Assembly: GCF_004331695.1 (NCBI RefSeq)
Contig: NZ_SJSL01000003.1
Coordinates: forward strand, 124,001-188,000
Length of the DNA: 64,000 nucleotides
Reading direction: 5' to 3'
From: Pedobacter psychroterrae
Lineage (GTDB): Bacteria > Bacteroidota > Bacteroidia > Sphingobacteriales > Sphingobacteriaceae
In this document: piece after piece, positions 1 through 8,212 of the stretch
How the letters are laid out: the number at the start of each line of letters is the position of its first letter
How positions within the stretch are numbered: the stretch's first letter is position 1
Notes under the pieces: model-generated
Databases searched by the model: none
Told to the model about the DNA's origin: nothing
The model's input: the letters and a program-made list of their open reading frames with translations, nothing else
Position numbers and translations under genes: made by a program

Positions 1-3000
1 GGGATGATCCCTTTAACATTGAGGACCCATAAAATGAGGATCCGGGTGAAACACCAGAATGATGAACTGGTGCCTGCACTGGTAACATTGGTGGAAACCG
101 GTTCACAAGATACGATTATGCAGACTTCGGGCCTTGTGCAGCAGAGTACTGCTTATTTTAACTTTGTAAACAATGCGACTAAAAACTTTACGATACACGT
201 AAAGCCGCTTAGCAACACGCCAGTACCGGGAAAGAAGTTATTCGTGCCACGGACATTTACAATAGAAAATGTTGACAACGGCATCGAGGAGCCCTATGAA
301 TTGGAGGTGTTTCCTGGCAGGGCGATAACGGGAAAAGTAGCTTTTGATACCGGTGAGAAAGTGGCGGGGGCAAAGGTGTACATGGAATCAGGCTGGGGCG
401 ATGCGACAGACAACTTCTCGATATCAGACTCAGAAGGTAATTATAGTATCGTTTTACCGCAGGTGGGCATTAGCGAATATACGCTTCGTGCGAATCATTA
501 TGAAGAGGGCAAGACGTATGTTTCTGCTGAGAAGCTGGTTAAGCCCCAGGAAAACAAGGCTGATCTGCTGATTAAAATTGTAAAAGATATTGACATAAGC
601 CGCCTGCTGGGCTTCAAAACTAAGATTACCGCCCTTAATTCCCAGGGAGATGGCGTCTATCAGGTCAGTGGCGAGCTTTACGACGTTCCGATGAACGGGA
701 ACTTTGGCACCACGGACAGCATTCTGAACCGTAACCTCAGCTTTAGCAATGTCCTGGTGAAGACCTCTACTATTAAAAATTCGGCAGGAGTGCCACTAGC
801 GGTACCAATTGAGAACATACCAACAGACAATCAAGAGCTGTCTGTATCCGTAAACAATGCGTTTAATGGGATACTACATGGTGCTGAGGGTCAGATTATG
901 CTGATGAAAGGCAGTTCAGATACCACTGGTACGATCAACGGTAAGGTTAGGATACTGGACAATTCATTTCAATTTCCAAGCAGCTATATGCGCATGCAGG
1001 ACACGGATTTTTATCTGGGTATCCAGACAGCAGCAGAGACAATGCCTGTGTTTTCATCAGGACAACGTGGGGCGGTATCCGGGCAGTTTAAATTGACTAA
1101 CAAATTAGGAGGTGCCATATCATTTAAGTATTTAGGCTTCAATGGGGTAGCTGATATCCAGGGAGCGCGCACCAGTAGCCTTAAAGCTCAGACCATTCAT
1201 CTTTATATGAATTTAAGTACGGTATTGCCGGGGAATATTCCGTTAACCCTTAAAGCAGGCGAGGCACGCATTTCTAAAGGCGGGATTGGAAGGATTATTA
1301 CAACGGATACGCTCAGTTTTGCACTGGACGATTGGACTGTAAAGGCAAGCAAACCGCGCATGAATATGGCGGTATACAATACGGAGACGGGGGAAAGTTC
1401 GGAGATCGACAACAGTACCTGGACACTTTCTCCAAGCTCTGGCGGACTGGTGATTAAAAGCGGAGAGATCCTGACGAAGAAGTTGAATATTCCATTTACA
1501 AATATGACCATTATTCCGGGTGAGGAAGGCGTGGCCGGAGATCTTATTTGTCCCGACCTGATTGATAATAAATCACTTGATAAGCTGGATCTTAATATTG
1601 GGGGGATTGCAACACTTAAAATACAACAGGGTTCACAGGTATCTTTTATCTATGACAGGGGTGTGGGACGTGACGGAAGCGGACATTATAAGCTTTCGGT
1701 TACCTCACCGAATTATAACGGTTATGCAGCCTCTTTTAGCGGATTGGATGGAATGAGCGATCCTGCGCAGTTGTTTAAGATACAAATGATCAGTTTGCTG
1801 AGTAATGGGGAAGAATTGTTTGGCTTTGTGAACAACCAATCGATCACTTATTACAATCAAGTGAAATTCATGCCGACGACATTGTCGAGTACATCACAGA
1901 ACAGCTTCTCTATTGCGGGTAATCTGGATCTGGGGGTACCTTCCTTAAATACAGATTTTTATGATCGCCTGGTATACAGTAAGAATGGAACTGGTAATAA
2001 AGTGACCATGCCAGTGCTGGAGTTCAGCTTTACTGGTCCGGGTGGTGTGAAGTTTACCTCAATTGCTAAAAAAGAAGCACAGCAATTCCGTCCTGAAGGA
2101 TTTGTCGTAGCTGGAAATATGGAACTGCCAGGGGGTGTGAATATAAAGGGAGGAAAACTCATTTCAATGGTTACCAGTGCTGCGGGAACTGCTCTGCAAC
2201 GCGAAGTAGACGTGCTGTTTGGCGCCAGGGAGAAAGTAGAGCAATATTTTGAAGATACCAAACAGGAGCTGGAGGCCCGTGTAAAGCAGGCGAAGGATGA
2301 CCTGTTGAAAGTGGCAGAAGATGCGGTAAAGGACGAGGTAACCAAGCTGATCCCGCTGGGGGCAGACGAGGCAAAAGGCGCACTCGGTGAGGTAGCAGGA
2401 GCATGGAAGTTGGGACAGGGTGCTGCAGACGCGTTGAGAGATGGAGATTACATGCGCCTGGCTGGTATGATGAAGAACATCCCGGGTGTGGATGAAGCGA
2501 TTCAGGAAGCAAAGAACGCGGTGTTAATGGAAGCAAAGAACGCCTTGACAGCGACGCAGGAAGCTCTGCCGAAGTTTAAAGACCTGCCGGTAGGCAATGA
2601 AGGATTTAAAGGAGGGGAGTTTGAATTTGACCTTAAGAACGGACGGATATTCGGTAACATCAAATTTGCGTTAATTCCCCTTGGGCCGGTAATATTGCGC
2701 GATGGTGAGATGGAGATGCTGTTTGACCGTCAGGGTTGGTATTTCTGTTCGGGTGCAACAATGGAGATTCCTGTGCCGCTTCTCTCACCGCTCAAAGTAG
2801 GCGTGCTAATAGGCAACTATGGAGCTATCAGCGATGAGCTGGAGGCAAGAGTGACCCAAATTGCACAGTCACAATCTAAAAGGCTGCCACCTGCAGTAAA
2901 GAGCGGCTTAAGTGGTTTCTTTATTGTGGGAGCCAAACCGATTGCCGATGTGGATGTCAGTTACGGTATCCCAGGTATTGCACAGTTTAAACTGGTGGCA

Positions 3001-3402
3001 AGTGTGGGAGCAGAAGTGCGGACTTACGCCTTGTTTGGCAAGGGAAGCTTTACATTGGGTATGGGTGCCCTTGCTTATGGACGGGTTTATTCAAGTACTT
3101 CGGCTTTGGGTGTGAGTGTTTCAGGCGGGGCAGAGGTCAACGTGGCGATCGCCAGTTCGGCGAAGTTTGCTAATGGGAATGTGGGGATTTGTGCCCAGGG
3201 TTGTGTATCGGTCGAGTTCTTTGTAGAGGCTTGTGTATTGGGAGGCTGCGGTAGTCTGAACGCGAGTATTATGGCTATGCTAAATATTGGAATCGGCGAT
3301 GCAGGGATATTGCGCACCACAGGATGCGGAGGCAACGGTGTTGATTTTAGCATCAGTACAGGGTCAGGAAGCTGTATCAATAACCCCAATTTTGATTTTT
3401 AA
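1..3402 (+). CDS. Large secreted/surface protein, 5' partial
   Basis: The frame is open from base 1, so the true start is upstream; the Met at base 4 is probably internal. At least 1133 residues are present. Residues about 105-170 (GRAITGKVAFDTGEKVAGAK...) look like a carboxypeptidase-regulatory or Ig-like domain, a beta-sandwich common in Bacteroidota surface proteins. Most of the rest is beta-rich and unrecognised. A charged helical stretch at about 740-790 (EQYFEDTKQELEARVKQAK) may be a coiled coil. The C-terminal 100 residues are rich in Gly, Ser and Cys (CAQGC, EACVLGGCGS, TTGCGG), suggesting disulphides after export. It ends 12 bp before the fibronectin-type gene, so the two probably form an operon. 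I do not recognise the family and assign no function. Confidence 0.75.
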   Translation, partial: GMIPLTLRTHKMRIRVKHQNDELVPALVTLVETGSQDTIMQTSGLVQQSTAYFNFVNNATKNFTIHVKPLSNTPVPGKKLFVPRTFTIENVDNGIEEPYELEVFPGRAITGKVAFDTGEKVAGAKVYMESGWGDATDNFSISDSEGNYSIVLPQVGISEYTLRANHYEEGKTYVSAEKLVKPQENKADLLIKIVKDIDISRLLGFKTKITALNSQGDGVYQVSGELYDVPMNGNFGTTDSILNRNLSFSNVLVKTSTIKNSAGVPLAVPIENIPTDNQELSVSVNNAFNGILHGAEGQIMLMKGSSDTTGTINGKVRILDNSFQFPSSYMRMQDTDFYLGIQTAAETMPVFSSGQRGAVSGQFKLTNKLGGAISFKYLGFNGVADIQGARTSSLKAQTIHLYMNLSTVLPGNIPLTLKAGEARISKGGIGRIITTDTLSFALDDWTVKASKPRMNMAVYNTETGESSEIDNSTWTLSPSSGGLVIKSGEILTKKLNIPFTNMTIIPGEEGVAGDLICPDLIDNKSLDKLDLNIGGIATLKIQQGSQVSFIYDRGVGRDGSGHYKLSVTSPNYNGYAASFSGLDGMSDPAQLFKIQMISLLSNGEELFGFVNNQSITYYNQVKFMPTTLSSTSQNSFSIAGNLDLGVPSLNTDFYDRLVYSKNGTGNKVTMPVLEFSFTGPGGVKFTSIAKKEAQQFRPEGFVVAGNMELPGGVNIKGGKLISMVTSAAGTALQREVDVLFGAREKVEQYFEDTKQELEARVKQAKDDLLKVAEDAVKDEVTKLIPLGADEAKGALGEVAGAWKLGQGAADALRDGDYMRLAGMMKNIPGVDEAIQEAKNAVLMEAKNALTATQEALPKFKDLPVGNEGFKGGEFEFDLKNGRIFGNIKFALIPLGPVILRDGEMEMLFDRQGWYFCSGATMEIPVPLLSPLKVGVLIGNYGAISDELEARVTQIAQSQSKRLPPAVKSGLSGFFIVGAKPIADVDVSYGIPGIAQFKLVASVGAEVRTYALFGKGSFTLGMGALAYGRVYSSTSALGVSVSGGAEVNVAIASSAKFANGNVGICAQGCVSVEFFVEACVLGGCGSLNASIMAMLNIGIGDAGILRTTGCGGNGVDFSISTGSGSCINNPNFDF

Positions 3403-3414
3403 AAATTTACGATC

Positions 3415-5406
3415 ATGAAGAATTTAATATATAATAGTTTACTATCAATGCTGATTTTTACATCCGCTGTTCATGCACAGGAAAAAAGTAATGACTTTAA
3501 GCCGGAAGTAACCCCGGCAGGGGTTTATCTTAATGTTGGTGCAGTTCCCCAAAAGGGAGAAAGGGTAATTGTATGGCGCAACACCGGCAAGGGTTTTGAA
3601 ACCGTTGCCAGCCTCAATGCGGCGAGCACGAAAGCAGCATTTTATCAGCGGATGCAAAATCAGGCAATGAGGTTTCCGGATTACTATCATGTAACTGAAC
3701 AGGTGGCCGGTAATTTATGGGACATGATCCAATCTGGCAAGCAGGACAGCATCCGTAACGCCGGTATTCCGGTGGTGCTATTGGCAATGGGTGCTGCTTT
3801 TTTGGATACTACTGCTAATCTCCCTGCGGGAACGCGGTACCGTGTACAATTGGGTAATAGAAAATGGGATTCTGAGGAGATAGGAGATAAACCGTTGAAG
3901 GTAGCTTATGATCAGATCGTTTTTCATCAGTTGCAGCCTGCTCAGGAAGCTATCAGGGCTGAATGGCGACTACTGCGTACACAGCAATCGCCATTGCTGG
4001 AGGTACAGCGTCAGCGTATGGGTATAGACAGCAATTTTGTAGCGCTGAAAACTGACCTTGGTTTCGAAAAAACAGCGAAGGGCGACTCGATAAGCGTTCA
4101 TTTGTCGGATACTACTGTGCTGGCGGGTATCAATTACCAGTATTACCTTACGGGCAAAGATTATCTGGGCCGCGTGATCAGCCGGTCTGATACAGTGAGG
4201 AGCTTTGCTGGAAACCGGGCAACGGTTGCCGGGTTAAAGAACCTGGTAACGAGGGAGGCTGCGGATAGTAGTGGTATAGAACTATTGTGGAGTAAGCCGG
4301 CTGCGAACTCGATTCGATCCATCAGGGTGTTCCGGAGTGCCTATTATGATAGTGCATATGTGCAAGTGGCCGTACTCTCTGCCACTGATACGAGTTGGGT
4401 GGACCGTACGAGCGCAATGGGGATCAACTACTACTACCAGGTTATTGCGCAGGGCGATGGTGATTTTGCCATTCCGTCACTGAGGGTATTTGGGTCTTAC
4501 ATGAACAATAGTCGATTGATGCCGCCTTCAGAAATTACAGTCGCCGCAGTAGAAGCCGGGACTGCTTTAAATTGGAAATATCAAAGTTATCTGAACTTGT
4601 TAGGTTTTAGGGTATATCGAATGCAGGGCAACACCGGAAAATTTGAAGCAATCAGCGATTTAATCCCTGCCCGAAAAGATTCTCTGGTATTTAGTTATCT
4701 AGACAAAAATCCAGCATCATCAGGTGATCAATCCTATACTTATGCCATCACCGCGGTCGGTCGCAATGATAAGGAAAGCCCATTGTCAGGGATCGTGCAG
4801 TCTAATGTCTCTGAGAAGGGTGTATTGCCTGTACCCTTGCAAGTGAGGAGTTTGCAGCTGGACGATGATAAGATTTCCATCACCTGGCAGGATATGAGCG
4901 CTTCCAATCCCTCTGTAACTGGCTACCATGTGTATCGTAAAGCGATAGGCGCAGACAGCGTAAAGGGCTTTGTGAGGCTGACTACCCAAGCTATTGCCAA
5001 TGCAAACGAGTTTGAGGATGCGCCAGGCAGGCAAAATGCCTGGCAATATGTGGTCAGGTCTGTGAGCTATGCAGATAGTAGTGGGTATAGTCTGCCTGTA
5101 GGCGTGAGGATATATGGTGCTAAACCGTTGCCTCCTGGGAGGGTGCATGCTGTCAGTCAGAAGAGCAGCGTGGTACTGGATTGGGATGGTACACAGATTC
5201 CCGGTATCGGGACTTATCAGGTTTACCGTGCATCGGTAGGGGCGGAGCCTGCACTTATCGGATCGGTGCCATACAGTGAGAAGAAGCACACCTACGAGGA
5301 TAAGAATGTATCGGGAGGGGAACTGTATTTTTATTATGTGACCACTAAAACGTTGGACGGTGTAGAGAGTGACCGTTCGCGGGAAATAAGCATCAGGCCA
5401 AGATAA
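3415..5406 (+). CDS. Secreted fibronectin type III repeat protein
   Basis: This 663-residue protein begins with a clear signal peptide (MKNLIYNSLLSMLIFTSAVHAQ, cleavage after about residue 22). From about residue 265 to the end it has three or four fibronectin type III-like modules, each with the pattern 'x-ISITWQD...GYHVYRK...YVV', for example LNWKYQSYLNLLGFRVYR, ISITWQDMSASNPSVTGYHV and VVLDWDGTQIPGIGTYQVYR. Residues 25-260 are unrecognised. No catalytic motif and no C-terminal sorting domain are visible. It follows the large upstream protein by 12 bp and is likely co-expressed with it, perhaps as an extracellular partner (inference). Confidence 0.8.
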   Translation: MKNLIYNSLLSMLIFTSAVHAQEKSNDFKPEVTPAGVYLNVGAVPQKGERVIVWRNTGKGFETVASLNAASTKAAFYQRMQNQAMRFPDYYHVTEQVAGNLWDMIQSGKQDSIRNAGIPVVLLAMGAAFLDTTANLPAGTRYRVQLGNRKWDSEEIGDKPLKVAYDQIVFHQLQPAQEAIRAEWRLLRTQQSPLLEVQRQRMGIDSNFVALKTDLGFEKTAKGDSISVHLSDTTVLAGINYQYYLTGKDYLGRVISRSDTVRSFAGNRATVAGLKNLVTREAADSSGIELLWSKPAANSIRSIRVFRSAYYDSAYVQVAVLSATDTSWVDRTSAMGINYYYQVIAQGDGDFAIPSLRVFGSYMNNSRLMPPSEITVAAVEAGTALNWKYQSYLNLLGFRVYRMQGNTGKFEAISDLIPARKDSLVFSYLDKNPASSGDQSYTYAITAVGRNDKESPLSGIVQSNVSEKGVLPVPLQVRSLQLDDDKISITWQDMSASNPSVTGYHVYRKAIGADSVKGFVRLTTQAIANANEFEDAPGRQNAWQYVVRSVSYADSSGYSLPVGVRIYGAKPLPPGRVHAVSQKSSVVLDWDGTQIPGIGTYQVYRASVGAEPALIGSVPYSEKKHTYEDKNVSGGELYFYYVTTKTLDGVESDRSREISIRPR

Positions 5407-5427
5407 TAGCCTCACAGGCAAAACGCA

Positions 5428-5459
5428 TTTGCGAATAGGAACGGCAGTGCTTAGCTTTG
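5428..5459 (+). promoter_or_regulatory. Bacteroidota-type promoter of ispE
   Basis: TTTG at 5428-5431 is followed after 20 bp by TAGCTTTG at 5452-5459, a full match to the Bacteroidota TTTG / TAnnTTTG promoter. The expected start site is about 5465, leaving a leader of roughly 15 nt before the ispE ATG at 5480. Confidence 0.65.
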
Positions 5460-5479
5460 AGGACGCTTAACAAATAAGG

Positions 5480-6283
5480 ATGCTTGCTTTTGCCAATGCT
5501 AAAATAAATCTGGGGTTATCAGTCACGGAAAAAAGACCGGATGGCTATCACAATATAGAAACAGTATTTTATCCGCTGAAGCTATATGATGTGGTGGAGA
5601 TCACCGATGCGGAGGAAACTTCGTGTGTGGTAGCTGAAGGAACCATTCCTGGAAATGCGGAGGATAATATATGTCTGAAGGCTTTTAATGCGTTGCAGAA
5701 GGATTTTGGGCTTCCTGCCCAGCAGATCACCTTATTAAAAAATATTCCGGTAGGCGCAGGATTAGGCGGAGGGTCGGCTGATGCGGCCTTTCTTGTAAAG
5801 CTGGTAAATGATAAGTTTAAGCTGGGGCTTTCCGATGCGCAAATGGAAGACTACGTGAGGCCTTTAGGTGCCGACTGTGCGTTTTTTATTCGCAATAAGC
5901 CGGTCTTTGCTTATGGAAAGGGTGATCAGTTTGAGGTCATCGATTTAGATCTTTCCGCCTATTTCATCGTTTTAGTAAAACCAGACATACACGTTTCGAC
6001 TGCGGATGCCTATAGCGGAATAAAGCCGGCAGTTGCTGGTACTTCGCTAAAAGATTTAATACATTTGCCTCTGGAAGACTGTAAACTGGCTATTAAAAAT
6101 GATTTTGAGGCTTCGGTGTTTGCAAAATATCCCGAGATTGAAGCAGTTAAGTCTTCGCTTTATCATGAGGGGGCAATATTTGCGGCTATGAGTGGGAGCG
6201 GTTCGTCAGTTTTTGGGATATTTGCTGCTGAGGTAAAATTACCGGAGCTGGAAAAGAGGAATAGAGTTTTTTATAACGGTTAG
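5480..6283 (+). CDS. ispE: 4-diphosphocytidyl-2-C-methyl-D-erythritol kinase
   Basis: This GHMP-family kinase phosphorylates the 2-hydroxyl of CDP-methylerythritol with ATP in the cytosolic MEP route to isopentenyl diphosphate. The N-terminal AKINLGLSV, the ATP-binding loop PVGAGLGGGSADAA at about residues 90-103, the LGADCAFF segment near 130 and the C-terminal glycine loop AAMSGSGSSVFGIF near 232-246 are all in place. At 267 residues it is slightly shorter than the E. coli enzyme (283). It has its own promoter just upstream and is followed after 12 bp by the OsmC gene, probably on one transcript. Confidence 0.95.
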   Translation: MLAFANAKINLGLSVTEKRPDGYHNIETVFYPLKLYDVVEITDAEETSCVVAEGTIPGNAEDNICLKAFNALQKDFGLPAQQITLLKNIPVGAGLGGGSADAAFLVKLVNDKFKLGLSDAQMEDYVRPLGADCAFFIRNKPVFAYGKGDQFEVIDLDLSAYFIVLVKPDIHVSTADAYSGIKPAVAGTSLKDLIHLPLEDCKLAIKNDFEASVFAKYPEIEAVKSSLYHEGAIFAAMSGSGSSVFGIFAAEVKLPELEKRNRVFYNG

Positions 6284-6295
6284 TTATTTTAATAC

Positions 6296-6709
6296 ATGGA
6301 AATCAATTTAATACGTAAAAGTGGCAAGTTTAATTTTGAGGCAGAGAATGCAGGTGGTTTTAAAGTAGAACTGGATGCTAATCCGGCAATCGGAGGTGAA
6401 GGTAAAGGGTTTAGGCCTATGGAGACCTTGCTGGTCGGTCTGGGCGGATGCAGCGGGATTGATATGGTAAATATTCTAACCAAGCAGAAGGAGCCCTTGG
6501 ACGATATCAAAATCAAGATCAACGCGACCAGAAAGGATGCGGAGCCTGCGATTTTTGAAGTGATCGATATACATTTTAGCTTATATGGAATGCTCTCAGA
6601 GCAAAAAGTAAAGCGCGCGCTGGACCTGACTTTTGATAAGTATTGCTCGGTGTCTAATATCCTGGGCCGCTCGGCAACAATTAATTTTTCATATTCATTA
6701 CATTCCTAA
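6296..6709 (+). CDS. OsmC/Ohr family protein
   Basis: This 137-residue protein belongs to the OsmC/Ohr family of thiol peroxidases. The two conserved cysteines are present: C52 in GLGGCSGIDMVNIL, at the start of the central helix, and C117 in FDKYCSVSNIL. Proteins of this subgroup (YhfA-like) are shorter than Ohr, and their substrates are often unknown. It may act on organic hydroperoxides in the cytoplasm, but this is family inference. The gene follows ispE by 12 bp and is probably cotranscribed with it, with no evident functional link. Confidence 0.88.
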   Translation: MEINLIRKSGKFNFEAENAGGFKVELDANPAIGGEGKGFRPMETLLVGLGGCSGIDMVNILTKQKEPLDDIKIKINATRKDAEPAIFEVIDIHFSLYGMLSEQKVKRALDLTFDKYCSVSNILGRSATINFSYSLHS

Positions 6710-6761
6710 GCACAAAAATTTACATTTTTGTCGGAAAATATAACCAAGCCTTTCTAATCCA

Positions 6762-7928
6762 ATGCAAGAAGATCATTTTGAAACCATAGCTATCCGTCTA
6801 CAAGCCGAACGCAGTCAGTATAAAGAACATTCTGTGCCTTTATACCTGACCTCAAGTTACAAATTTGATGATGCGGAGGAAATGCGTGCGCTGTTTGCTA
6901 ATGAAAAAGAAGGCAATGTGTACAGCCGTTATGCCAATCCGAATACAGATGAACTGATTGAGAAGATGGCTGTACTGGAAGGTGCAGAGAGTGGCTGGGC
7001 TACCGCAAGCGGAATGGCTGCGATCTTTACTACGTTTGGGGCATTCCTGCAGTCGGGCGATCATGTATTGTCAAGCCGCTCTGTGTTTGGCTCTACACAT
7101 CAGTTGCTGAACAACGTTTTTTCTAAATGGGGTATCACCTACACTTATGCCGATCTGGACAAGCCTGAGCAGTGGGAAAGTGGGATTCAGCCAAATACTA
7201 AGGTTATTTTTGTGGAAACTCCTTCTAATCCAGGGATCGACATCATTGACCTGGAATGGTTGGGCAACTTCTCAAAAAAGCACAATGCCTTGTTGGTAAT
7301 AGATAATTGTTTTGCTACTCCATATCTGCAGCAGCCGATAAAATACGGTGCTGATATTTCTATTCATTCTGCTACTAAGTTTATAGATGGCCAGGGCCGT
7401 ACATTGGGCGGGATCATTTTGGGAAGTGCGAAGCTGATCAAGGAAATTGAAGGTTTTGCAAGACACAGCGGACCGGCCATGTCTCCTTTTAATGCCTGGT
7501 TGCTGTCTAAAAGCCTTGAGACACTTGCTGTACGAATGGACAGACATTGCGAAAATGCGCTGAAGGTAGCTGAGTTTCTGGAAAGCCACCCGAGCATAAA
7601 AAGGGTAATGTATCCTTTCCTGCCATCGCATCCGCAATATGAAATTGCAAAGAAGCAAATGAAACAGGGTGGTGGTATCGTAACACTGGTGATTGAAGGC
7701 GGCGTAACTGCTGCTAGTAAGTTTATGGACGGGTTAAAGATGTTCTCTATTTCTGCTAATCTGGGTGATACGAGGTCTATTGCAACTCATCCTGCCACCA
7801 GCACACATTCAAAACTAACTGAGGAGGAAAGGCTTCAGGTTGGGATAGAACAGGGGACTATTCGCCTGTCAATTGGCCTGGAGCATATCAATGACATACT
7901 TACGGATATTAAACAAGCATTAGATTAA
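6762..7928 (+). CDS. metZ: O-succinylhomoserine sulfhydrylase-type PLP enzyme
   Basis: This 388-residue cytosolic enzyme of the Cys/Met-metabolism PLP family shows the substrate loop YSRYANPNTDELIEKMAVLEG, the PLP-phosphate segment ASGMAAI (83-89), VIDNCFATPYLQQP with the Asp that contacts the PLP ring (D181), and the Schiff-base lysine K206 in SATKFIDGQGR. The SATK-x-DGQGR motif and overall fit favour O-succinylhomoserine sulfhydrylase (direct sulfide incorporation to homocysteine, methionine pathway). Cystathionine gamma-synthase or O-acetylhomoserine sulfhydrylase cannot be excluded from sequence alone. It stops 2 bp before the end of the convergent membrane-protein gene. No SAM-responsive leader fits into the 52 bp upstream. 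Confidence 0.85.
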   Translation: MQEDHFETIAIRLQAERSQYKEHSVPLYLTSSYKFDDAEEMRALFANEKEGNVYSRYANPNTDELIEKMAVLEGAESGWATASGMAAIFTTFGAFLQSGDHVLSSRSVFGSTHQLLNNVFSKWGITYTYADLDKPEQWESGIQPNTKVIFVETPSNPGIDIIDLEWLGNFSKKHNALLVIDNCFATPYLQQPIKYGADISIHSATKFIDGQGRTLGGIILGSAKLIKEIEGFARHSGPAMSPFNAWLLSKSLETLAVRMDRHCENALKVAEFLESHPSIKRVMYPFLPSHPQYEIAKKQMKQGGGIVTLVIEGGVTAASKFMDGLKMFSISANLGDTRSIATHPATSTHSKLTEEERLQVGIEQGTIRLSIGLEHINDILTDIKQALD

Positions 7929-7930
7929 GT

Positions 7931-8209
7931 TTAGTTGATGTAATCGCGGTCTTCTTCGCTTAAAGAATTTCTACGGTCCTCAGGGTTGTCCTGGGGATTT
8001 TCTGTATCATAGCTGCTGATGGTAGTTTTAGGTTTTCCAGCCCAGTAGCCCAATATGAACCCCACAAAGGTACAGATGCCTACGACCAACAGTTTGGAAA
8101 TGTCTTTCTTTACAAAGATCAGGTCAAACTCTACGGCATCTGTGTTCATTAACAAAAATGTGGTGATCAACGCTGTGAAAGCAATTATGAAAATGGTTTT
8201 TCCGCTCAT
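7931..8209 (-). CDS. Small two-helix membrane protein (LapA/DUF1049-like)
   Basis: This 92-residue protein has two hydrophobic helices, at about residues 5-22 and 38-58 (LLVVGICTFVGFILGYWAGKP), and an acidic hydrophilic tail. The layout, the NTDAVEFDLIFVKKDIS linker and the GY-WAGKP end resemble the lipopolysaccharide assembly protein A domain (DUF1049), a small inner-membrane family. It lies 3 bp downstream of the large metallopeptidase gene on the same strand and is probably its operon partner. Its role is unknown. Confidence 0.75.
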   Translation of the reverse strand: MSGKTIFIIAFTALITTFLLMNTDAVEFDLIFVKKDISKLLVVGICTFVGFILGYWAGKPKTTISSYDTENPQDNPEDRRNSLSEEDRDYIN

Positions 8210-8212
8210 GGT

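Noticed and set aside
2171..2536. Minus-strand frame inside the first large gene
   Set aside because: It lies opposite a well-supported coding frame and has a biased Pro/Leu composition typical of a shadow frame.
6710..6761. SAM or other riboswitch before the methionine-pathway gene
   Set aside because: Only 52 bp separate the genes and no conserved riboswitch core is visible.
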